Shown here piece by piece: positions 1-5,609 of a stretch of 13,586 nt of DNA. How positions within the stretch are numbered: the first letter of the stretch is position 1; each line of letters opens with the position of its first letter. Source of the stretch: JAAAOH01 sp046540795. Its GTDB lineage: Bacteria > Spirochaetota > Spirochaetia > DSM-27196 > PWMO01. The notes beneath the pieces are model-generated. The model was not told the DNA's origin and made no database searches. It saw only the letters and a program-made list of their open reading frames with translations. The position numbers and the translations under genes are program-made. The DNA lies in NCBI GenBank assembly GCA_046540795.1, contig JBKHEN010000069.1:1-13586 (forward strand). Reading direction: 5' to 3'.

Positions 1-1334
1 TCGCGCCGCATCCGCACGATGCGCCAGGGACGTAGGAGCAGCAGCGCCGCGTCGCGGACGCGCCATTCTACAAGGCGGTCGAGGCGGCGCACCACCGGTA
101 CCAGCAGCAACAATCCCAGCGCGGCAATGCTGAAGTAGATGCGGTAGACGTCCATCCCCTCGAACCCGAGGCTATGGAGTAGGCCGAGGATGCCGCCGCC
201 GATGACCGCGCCGATGAGGCCGGCGGCGGCACCGGAGACGATGCGCATCACCATCGCGCTGCCCACACGATCACCGCCCTCGACCACGCTCAGAAAGTAG
301 TGGTTGATAGCGACAATGAGCCCGAACTTGCTGTAGCCGGCAAGGAAGAAGGCCGCCAGCGTCGGCATAAGGTGGAACGCCGCGGGGGCCGTCGCCCAGA
401 ATACTCCTACCAGCGCGAGCACCGCGACGTAGATGATGATGAGCGGCCGCGGTCCCACGCGGTCTGCGATAATGCTGTTTACCATGCTCGCAAGCATCCC
501 CCCGGAGAGGGTGACAAGTGAGAGGCTGAGCGCTTCGTAGTCGGAGAGCCCATAGCCGTTCTTCACCGTGATGAGCGCGAAAGGGATCACCACGGTGAAG
601 GCGGCGATACCGCTTGCCCATGCGTAGAGGGTCTTCCGCATGGACGGCAGGTGCCACACCCGGGAGAGCACCTCCGACAGCGGCTTCCGTGCGGAGTGCC
701 GCGGTACCGTAGATTCGGGCACGTGGGAGAGCACCCAGCCGACATATATCCCGAGCGCCCCGCCGAAACCGATGAGCATCTGGAACACCCAGGTTTGTGG
801 AACGCGGTTGAGGACGATGATGACAACGACAAGCGTCAGCAGTTGGCCGGCGGTCGTGCGGATCCAGTTTCCCGAGATGAAGCGGCCGCGGTCGGCGCCG
901 GTGGTTATTTCGCCGATGACCGGAGAATTGCCGACCAATCCGACGGCACGAAACGCCGCAAAGCCGAAGCCACCGGTGAGGATGATCGCGGTCCGCACCC
1001 ATTGTGGGGCATCCGCCGGGAGGAAGGGGGCAACCACCAGAATCAGCACCGAAAGATTCCGGAGCACCCAACCGAGCCCCCAGGTGCGCGCCGCGCCGAT
1101 CCGGGCGGTCAGGTGCTTCCCGACGATCATGAGCGGCATCGTGAGGTGGATGAAGGAAGCGAGCACCGCGAGGGCCGAATCTCCCACGCCGTTGCGGATG
1201 GCATAGAGGATGAGCATGCTGTCCATCAACAGCACCACCGAGACTCCGTTCAGGGCGGCAAAGCGGCGGACGAGACGTTGCCCCCGCTGTATTTCGAGAC
1301 TCGGGAGCTCGCTGGGGATGCCGGGCATACTCAT
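1..1334 (-). CDS. Major facilitator superfamily permease (partial, 3' end outside window)
   Basis: An open frame of about 444 codons runs without a stop from ATG 1334 to the left edge, so the C-terminus is missing. The translation is strongly hydrophobic with about 11-12 likely membrane segments, and has MFS-like loops such as the cytoplasmic stretch NSIIADRVGPRPLI. A soluble N-terminal tail of about 25 residues (MSMPGIPSELPSLEIQRGQR) precedes the first helix, and a basic stretch follows the last helix (VRRLDRLVEWRVRD), typical of an inner-membrane permease. Near residues 130-160 is GNSPVIGEITTGADRGRF, which I cannot tie to a substrate. In-frame alternatives are GTG 1343 and ATG 1379; none has a good Shine-Dalgarno. 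The gene is divergent from glycogen synthase with only about 57 bp between starts, so the promoters are close or overlapping. The substrate is unknown. The other long minus-strand frame over this gene is a shadow rich in Arg, Pro and His. Confidence 0.85.
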   Translation of the reverse strand, partial: MSMPGIPSELPSLEIQRGQRLVRRFAALNGVSVVLLMDSMLILYAIRNGVGDSALAVLASFIHLTMPLMIVGKHLTARIGAARTWGLGWVLRNLSVLILVVAPFLPADAPQWVRTAIILTGGFGFAAFRAVGLVGNSPVIGEITTGADRGRFISGNWIRTTAGQLLTLVVVIIVLNRVPQTWVFQMLIGFGGALGIYVGWVLSHVPESTVPRHSARKPLSEVLSRVWHLPSMRKTLYAWASGIAAFTVVIPFALITVKNGYGLSDYEALSLSLVTLSGGMLASMVNSIIADRVGPRPLIIIYVAVLALVGVFWATAPAAFHLMPTLAAFFLAGYSKFGLIVAINHYFLSVVEGGDRVGSAMVMRIVSGAAAGLIGAVIGGGILGLLHSLGFEGMDVYRIYFSIAALGLLLLVPVVRRLDRLVEWRVRDAALLLLRPWRIVRMRR

Positions 1335-1391
1335 ATTGTCCACGCGTCCGGATCGGCCGGCAAGACGTCGACTGCACATTTCGTTGTAAGA

Positions 1392-2648
1392 ATGCGGAGT
1401 TCCGGGTTATCCTCCTGGTACGTGGGCATCAACAAGGTTGCACTCTTTACAAACGAATACCCGCCCCATGTCTACGGCGGGGCCGGCGTGCACGTAGAGT
1501 ATCTCAGCCGCGCGCTCGCCGAGCTTGTCGCGGTGGAGGTTCGCTGCTTCGGCGAGCAGAACTACACCGACGGCAACCTCACCGTACGCGGCTACCGGCC
1601 CTGGGAGGAGATGTCACGCAACACCGACCCGCGCTTCACCGGTGCCCTCGGCGCCTTCTCCCGCAGTCTCGCCATGGCCAAGGACACCCTCGATGCGGAC
1701 GTAGTCCACTGTCACACCTGGTACACGCAGATGGGAGGCCTTCTCGCCGGAAAGCTCTGGGACATTCCGTTTGTGCTGACCACCCACTCCCTCGAGCCCC
1801 TTCGCCCGTGGAAAGCGGAGCAGCTCGGCCCTGCCTATCACTTGAGCAGCTGGATGGAGCGCACTGCCATCGAAGGCGCCGACGCCGTCATTGCCGTCTC
1901 ACGGGAAACCCGAAACGATGTCTTCGACCACTTCGGGGCCGCCGAAACGAAAACCCACGTCATCCACAACGGCATCGACCTGGAAGAGTATCGCCCCACC
2001 GCTGAGGCGGATGCCCTCGAGCGGTACGGGGTCGACCCGACCAGGCCGTTCGTGCTCTTTGTCGGTCGCATCACGCGGCAGAAGGGCATCATCCACCTCG
2101 TGGACGCAATACCGGAGATCGACCCGCGGATTCAGGTGGTGCTCCTTGCCGGGGCGCCGGACACCGAGCATATCGCCCGCGAGATGACCGACCACGTGGC
2201 CCGGGCCCGGGAGAAGCGGGCGGGTATCACCTGGGTCGACGAGATGGTGAGCCGGCGCGACGTTATCCAGTTCTACTCCCACGCGACGGTCTTCGCATGT
2301 CCGTCGGTCTACGAGCCCTTCGGGATCATAAATCTCGAGGCCATGGCCTGCGAGACGCCGGTTGTCGCACCACGTGTCGGGGGAATCCCCGAGGTGGTGG
2401 TTCCCGAGGAGACCGGCATTCTCGTCGACCTCGAGCTCGAGCCGGGCACCTTCAGCCCCAAAGACCCGGAGGCCTTCTCCCACGGCCTCGCGGCCGCGAT
2501 AAACCGTATCGCCGGCGACCCTGCCCTGGCGAAGCGCATGGGCACGGCCGGTCGCAGGCGGGCGGAGGAGCAGTTCAGCTGGCGCGCCATCGCGAAAAAG
2601 ACCCTCGACCTCTACGAAGTGCTCGCCGAGCGGCGCGCCGAGGGCTAA
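1392..2648 (+). CDS. glgA: Glycogen synthase, GT4 family (actinobacterial-type GlgA/GlgM)
   Basis: Retaining glycosyltransferase with a GT-B fold, 418 residues from ATG 1392. The N-terminal Rossmann domain opens with VALFTNEYPPHVYGGAGVHV (residues about 16-35), the signature of the short bacterial glycogen synthase in which YGG binds the sugar nucleotide. HCHTW lies at 106-110. The C-terminal domain has VLFVGRITRQKG (221-232) with the phosphate-binding R226 and K231, and the E-x7-E motif of GT4 enzymes at E308 and E316 (YEPFGIINLEAM). Known members use ADP-glucose, either to extend alpha-1,4-glucan or to make maltose-1-phosphate; the sequence does not decide between them. The start is uncertain: GTG 1422 (408 residues) fits the family length slightly better, and neither start has a strong ribosome site. 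The frame is open upstream to 651, but that part lies antisense to the permease and has no homology. No other glycogen gene is adjacent. Confidence 0.93.
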   Translation: MRSSGLSSWYVGINKVALFTNEYPPHVYGGAGVHVEYLSRALAELVAVEVRCFGEQNYTDGNLTVRGYRPWEEMSRNTDPRFTGALGAFSRSLAMAKDTLDADVVHCHTWYTQMGGLLAGKLWDIPFVLTTHSLEPLRPWKAEQLGPAYHLSSWMERTAIEGADAVIAVSRETRNDVFDHFGAAETKTHVIHNGIDLEEYRPTAEADALERYGVDPTRPFVLFVGRITRQKGIIHLVDAIPEIDPRIQVVLLAGAPDTEHIAREMTDHVARAREKRAGITWVDEMVSRRDVIQFYSHATVFACPSVYEPFGIINLEAMACETPVVAPRVGGIPEVVVPEETGILVDLELEPGTFSPKDPEAFSHGLAAAINRIAGDPALAKRMGTAGRRRAEEQFSWRAIAKKTLDLYEVLAERRAEG

Positions 2649-2697
2649 CCGACGCCGTGGGCTGAGGGGCATGACGACAGGACTGCAGCGTTCCCTG

Positions 2698-2724
2698 CGA
2701 ATATCCACCTGCCTCTCATATTCG
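2698..2724. repeat. Weak inverted repeat between convergent genes
   Basis: CGAATAT (2698-2704) and ATATTCG (2718-2724) form a 7-bp stem with a 13-nt loop, AT-rich and without a U-tract. It is the only stem I see between glycogen synthase and the TetR gene that could act as a convergent terminator, and it is weak. Confidence 0.2.
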
Positions 2725-2738
2725 TTCCTCCAGCATAG

Positions 2739-2750
2739 TAGTTATAACTA
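2739..2750. promoter_or_regulatory. 12-bp perfect palindrome in convergent intergenic region
   Basis: TAGTTATAACTA is a perfect palindrome in an AT-rich island of an otherwise GC-rich 160-bp gap between glycogen synthase and TetR. It is followed by three tandem TAAC units (about 2746-2757). Read on the minus strand it lies 20 bp upstream of a GGAGG followed by ATG (see findings). It may be an operator. It differs from the operator upstream of the TetR gene, so I do not assign it to that regulator. Confidence 0.3.
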
Positions 2751-2808
2751 ACTAACTGTTTGCCGTTGTGCGCGGCCCCGGTTTCGTCGTGCACACCCCC
2801 GGTTTTGA

Positions 2809-3390
2809 TCACGCGGAGACCATCCTGACGAGCGATGTTGCAAGCTCCTCCCCCTGCTTGTAGAGGTCGAAGTCATAGTTGCTCAAGCGCCACCGGGTCA
2901 CCAGGAGCCGCAGCGAGCCGAGTACGGCTGCGGCCAGATGCTCCACCGGCACGTCGGTTCGAAACGTTCCCGTCGCAATCCCCTCCTCGAGGATCTCGTG
3001 CACCGCCGCATGGGCCACTCCCATGATACGAACGATGGAAGCCGCCAGAGCCGGCTCGTTCTTGAAGATTTCCTCGGCAAAAATGACTCCCGAGGTTGCC
3101 GGAGATTCGATGAACCGCTTCGCGTGCCGGCGAAACAGCTCCCGTAGCTTCTCCTCGGGGCTCATAGAAGACTGCGCGATATCGGCAACCGCGCATCGGC
3201 TCCACTCGCCGAAGTACTCGAGAATGGCAACAAGAATGGCATGTTTGTTCTCGAAATGCCGGTAGAGCGCGGGCTCGGAGATGCCGATCCGCTTCGAGAG
3301 ATTCTTTATCGTGAGTTCCTGGATACCCCGCCGAGCGATGATGTCCGTCGCCGTGTTTACGATCTCCTGCTGTCTGTCGGTGAGCTGCAC
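2809..3390 (-). CDS. TetR/AcrR-family transcriptional regulator
   Basis: A 193-residue protein of standard TetR length. The N-terminal helix-turn-helix is clear: LTIKNLSKRIGISEPALYRHF (about residues 26-46) matches the TetR DNA-binding signature, with recognition helix SEPALYRHF followed by NKHAIL. The C-terminal part (about 60-193) is an alpha-helical ligand-binding and dimer domain of unknown ligand. Start GTG 3390 is supported by AGGAGA (3401-3396) five bases upstream. The gene has its own promoter and an operator-like palindrome just downstream of the -10, so autorepression is likely. It is convergent with glycogen synthase. The hemerythrin gene lies upstream in the same direction but is separated by this promoter. 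The usual TetR target, a divergent neighbouring transporter or enzyme, is not obvious here, so the regulon is unknown. Confidence 0.93.
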   Translation of the reverse strand: MQLTDRQQEIVNTATDIIARRGIQELTIKNLSKRIGISEPALYRHFENKHAILVAILEYFGEWSRCAVADIAQSSMSPEEKLRELFRRHAKRFIESPATSGVIFAEEIFKNEPALAASIVRIMGVAHAAVHEILEEGIATGTFRTDVPVEHLAAAVLGSLRLLVTRWRLSNYDFDLYKQGEELATSLVRMVSA

Positions 3391-3416
3391 CGCTTTCTCC
3401 TCTGCTTATACTATAG

Positions 3417-3432
3417 TAGTGAATGTTCACTA
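3417..3432. promoter_or_regulatory. Likely TetR operator (TAGTGAA-2-TTCACTA)
   Basis: TAGTGAATGTTCACTA is a perfect 7-bp inverted repeat with a 2-bp spacer. It lies three bases downstream of the predicted -10 of the TetR gene, overlapping the expected transcription start (about 3428) and 27 bp before the GTG start. Size, symmetry and position are typical of TetR-family autoregulatory operators. That the adjacent TetR protein binds it is inference. Confidence 0.75.
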
Positions 3433-3434
3433 AC

Positions 3435-3463
3435 AATGTAGCAGCGCGACCCCCTCTTGTCAA
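3435..3463 (-). promoter_or_regulatory. Sigma-70 type promoter of the TetR gene
   Basis: On the minus strand a perfect -35 TTGACA (3463-3458) is followed after 17 bp by -10 TACATT (3440-3435, four of six consensus bases). Transcription would start near 3428, inside the palindromic operator, giving a leader of about 38 nt that contains the AGGAGA ribosome site. Confidence 0.75.
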
Positions 3464-3513
3464 GCTCACGACAGCGGTCGGCATGATTCGCCGGGCGGTA
3501 TGTGGCCAACCAG

Positions 3514-4074
3514 CTACTTCTTCGTCGACTCGAGGGCCTCGACGGTGTTCACGTACTTCTCGTGAATCATCTGCATGTCGAAGTCGTAGAACTTCTTGAG
3601 CATCGCATCGAGCTCAGCCTTGTCGTAGTGTCGCTCGGTGTCCGGGAAGAAGTGATCGTCCTCCTTGCGGATGTGCTCCGGGTAGAACTCAATGAGCCTG
3701 CTTATGACTTCGAGCACCTCGTTGAGGCGGCTGTGGTCGCCCCCGATCACGGCGTCCTTTGCGTCGACCAGTCGCGCAGTGAGCTCCCGGCCCAGCTTGT
3801 GCTCCTCGATCAACTCCCCCATCAGGGCGGCCTCGTTTTCCGACAAGGGCTTATTCTTCAAACTGTCGAAGAGAATGTCCTCCTCCTTGCCGTGGTGACA
3901 GCGGTCGGCGTAGGTGCGGATGAAATCGACAATCTTGTCTATGAACACCGGGTCGAGCTCCCCGCCGGCTTCGAGTCGCTTCTTCTCGACCGCAAGGATC
4001 TCGATGGCTCGCTCGATCGTTCGGTGCTCGATCATCAAGCACCCGTTCGGCTTGCGGCATCCGTGTTTTCTCAT
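3514..4074 (-). CDS. Hemerythrin HHE-domain protein
   Basis: A 186-residue, mostly helical cytoplasmic protein with a hemerythrin-type metal site. The ligands in order look like H17 (IEHRTIERAI), H61 and E65 (HHGKEED), H92 (IEEHKLGREL), and H134 and E138 (YPEHIRKEDDHFFPD), in the paired HxxxE pattern of the four-helix bundle. Members bind a di-iron centre and act in oxygen, nitric oxide or iron handling; the role here is unknown. Start ATG 4074 follows a strong GGAGGAGG at about 8 nt spacing. Cysteines at 6, 12 and 59 are unusual for the fold, two of them in the short N-terminal extension, and could be redox-active. The gene is divergent from the THEP1-like NTPase, with 109 bp between starts. 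An upstream TATAAT lacks a matching -35, suggesting an activator-dependent promoter. Confidence 0.92.
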   Translation of the reverse strand: MRKHGCRKPNGCLMIEHRTIERAIEILAVEKKRLEAGGELDPVFIDKIVDFIRTYADRCHHGKEEDILFDSLKNKPLSENEAALMGELIEEHKLGRELTARLVDAKDAVIGGDHSRLNEVLEVISRLIEFYPEHIRKEDDHFFPDTERHYDKAELDAMLKKFYDFDMQMIHEKYVNTVEALESTKK

Positions 4075-4111
4075 GTCGTCCTCCTCCAGTAAACTTGACT
4101 TCTTTAATTAC

Positions 4112-4117
4112 ATTATA
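4112..4117 (-). promoter_or_regulatory. -10 element of the hemerythrin gene
   Basis: A perfect TATAAT (4117-4112, minus strand) lies 37 bp upstream of ATG 4074, giving a leader of about 30 nt with GGAGGAGG. No TTGACA-like -35 is found at 16-18 bp; the sequence there is G/C-rich. This suggests dependence on an activator. Confidence 0.5.
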
Positions 4118-4155
4118 GGACGAAAACGATCTTCCCGCCGACACATATGAGACGA

Positions 4156-4173
4156 TTTCGGTAGTTTTCGGTA
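4156..4173. repeat. Tandem TTTCGGTA direct repeats, 10-bp period
   Basis: TTTCGGTA occurs at 4156-4163 and again at 4166-4173, exactly one helical turn apart, with a partial third copy (TTTCGT, 4177-4182). They lie in the divergent region between the hemerythrin and NTPase genes, about 40 bp upstream of the hemerythrin -10 and overlapping the NTPase -10. In-phase direct repeats of this kind often bind response regulators. No regulator is identified. Confidence 0.35.
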
Positions 4174-4177
4174 TGAT
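4172..4177 (+). promoter_or_regulatory. -10-like element immediately before the NTPase start
   Basis: TATGAT matches five of six bases of the sigma-70 -10 and ends 6 bp before GTG 4184. If used, transcription would begin at or next to the start codon, giving a leaderless mRNA, consistent with the absence of any Shine-Dalgarno. No clear -35 is seen. Confidence 0.35.
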
Positions 4178-4183
4178 TTCGTC

Positions 4184-4723
4184 GTGTGCATCGGAACCTC
4201 CGCCATCGCGAAGCGCATTGTAATCACCGGTCCCCGAGGCAGCGGCAAAACAACGCGGGCTGCGGAGCTCGTTACCGAATACCGCGGCGCGGGCCAACAG
4301 GTAGCCGGCGTGCTCTCGCTCCACGACCACCCCGACGATCCGAGGCTCGAGGCCTATCGACTGCTGCTCCTCTCTACCGGCGAGACCCACGTCCTTGCCC
4401 GGCGCTCACAGCGCCCCACCCCGCCGTCCACACGCTTTTCCTTTTCCGAGACCGCCTTCGAAGCCGCCCGCCGGGAGCTTTCCGCGGCGGCCGCCGATCT
4501 GCTCCTCGTGGACGAATGCGGTCCCCTCGAGCTCCAAGGCGGGGGGCTGTGGCATTCGGTGGAGCCGGTGTGGGCCGCGTTTCCCGGTGATGTTGCCGTG
4601 GTAATACGCGAGCGACTTCTCGACGCGCTCGTCGCGGCTCTCGAGGCGGCCCGACGCTCGGGGCCGCCGTATGAGATCATCCGGATAGCACCGGGGGAGA
4701 GCCCGCGGCCGCATCCGTGGTGA
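4184..4723 (+). CDS. THEP1-like P-loop NTPase
   Basis: A 179-residue protein with Walker A GPRGSGKTT (16-24, K22) and Walker B LLLVDECGPLEL (106-117, D110 and E111). The arrangement of a hydrophobic strand, D-E, one residue, G-P and an acidic or Leu tail is diagnostic of the THEP1/NTPase_1 family, which hydrolyses nucleoside triphosphates in vitro and whose physiological role is poorly known. RFSFSETAFEAA (84-95) also fits the family. Length is typical (170-190). The start is weak: GTG 4184 has no ribosome site, and a -10-like TATGAT sits 6 bp upstream. A later start is constrained because Walker A begins at residue 16. The gene is divergent from the hemerythrin. A TGCCGG/CCGGCA 6-bp stem (4736-4753) lies just downstream without a U-tract. 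A functional link to the hemerythrin is only suggested by adjacency. Confidence 0.85.
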   Translation: MCIGTSAIAKRIVITGPRGSGKTTRAAELVTEYRGAGQQVAGVLSLHDHPDDPRLEAYRLLLLSTGETHVLARRSQRPTPPSTRFSFSETAFEAARRELSAAAADLLLVDECGPLELQGGGLWHSVEPVWAAFPGDVAVVIRERLLDALVAALEAARRSGPPYEIIRIAPGESPRPHPW

Positions 4724-4772
4724 GGAGGCCGCCGCATGCCGGGTCACGCCGGCACGGCGAGCGACTGCAGCC

Positions 4773-5400
4773 CTACCGCCGCGGCAAGCACGGCGGCAGC
4801 CACCGCCGGAAAGACAAGCCGGCTGAGAACGCCGCAGCCGGCGCACCGGCCGCGCCGAGCTCAACGCCGAGATATCCGTCCCAGTACTTGGGAAACCATC
4901 CGGTGAGCGCTATGAGGCCGCCGAAGGTGGTGAAATACACGCCAACCAATGCCCAGGTTCGCCACACCGCCGCCGACGTCTTGAGCGTGTCAACGGCTCT
5001 GCCGCGCGGGAACAGCACCTGCCCGTGTCGGGAGGCCACCTCACGGGCGCGCGCCGGATCGCTACCCTGAGAAGGAGCGCAAACAGGCCCGGAGCAATGT
5101 TTCCGATCCCCGCGTAGGCGCCGAGCGCGCTGCCCTGCGACCGCCGGGGAAACCAGTACGATGTCCGAGCGGGAAGAGCTCCCGCAGCATCCCCTCGCCG
5201 AAGGTGATGATCGCCCACACACCCGCCACCCCGACAACCGAGGTGATCAAGAGAATGAGAAACGGCGTCCTTCCCCCGTCCGGATCCACCATGGCGAAAA
5301 AGGGAATCCGCAGAAGAGAGCCGGAGAGGTGTCGGTGTTCCGTTGCCTCGCTGAGCTCGAAGAGGAAGGTATACTTCGACATGAAGGGCGCACGATTCAT
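4773..5400 (-). pseudogene. narK: Degenerate NarK-type nitrate/nitrite transporter
   Basis: Three consecutive pieces of an NNP-family (NarK) permease occur in order on the minus strand but in different frames. Piece A (about 5400-5170) contains LSGSLLRIPFFAMVDPDGGR and ends GEGMLRELFP. Piece B (about 5167-5069) contains RTSYWFPRRSQGSALGAYAG followed by IGNIAPGLFALLL, the conserved AGxGN helix of the family. Piece C (about 5065-4800) contains VASRHGQVLFPRG and VWRTWALVGVYFTTFGGLIA, then LTGWFPKYW. From the usual family layout, tens of residues are missing at each junction, the first helix is absent or unrecognisable, and the C-terminal half (about six helices) is gone. No intact frame, start or ribosome site supports expression. 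It lies between the NTPase and SulP genes, and 5401-5609 holds no recognisable gene. The gene symbol refers to the ancestral family. Confidence 0.85.
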
Positions 5401-5472
5401 GTCGTCGATCCGGCGCGCCTGCGAGAACGGGCCACTGCCGATGACTAGCGGGCCGTGACCATCGTTCGCTAC

Positions 5473-5499
5473 GGCGGACCGGGTCGCCGCCGGTCCGCC
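5473..5499. terminator. Strong GC hairpin downstream of the SulP gene
   Basis: GGCGGACCGG (5473-5482) pairs perfectly with CCGGTCCGCC (5490-5499) across a 7-nt loop. It lies about 110 nt beyond the SulP stop codon in its direction of transcription, between that gene and the narK remnant. There is no U-tract on either strand, so it may be a U-less terminator or a 3'-end stabilising stem. Confidence 0.45.
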
Positions 5500-5609
5500 A
5501 TGACGGCATCAGGATCGATCTCTTAACGTATGCGAAGGGTCGATGTGGATATCGAACCGGCGCAGGACGCCGCTCATGCTGAACATCCACACCCGCCGGC
5601 GTTACGGTC

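Noticed and set aside
271..1377. Long minus-strand frame starting at GTG 1377
   Set aside because: It is rich in Arg, Pro, His and Gly with no membrane or domain pattern. The overlapping frame from 1334 encodes a coherent 11-12 helix permease.
651..1391. Upstream in-frame extension of glycogen synthase
   Set aside because: It lies antisense to the permease and is low-complexity charged sequence without homology. Family similarity starts near 1434.
5523..5579. Short minus-strand ORF between SulP and the narK remnant
   Set aside because: About 20 codons without a convincing ribosome site or family resemblance; cannot be supported as a gene.
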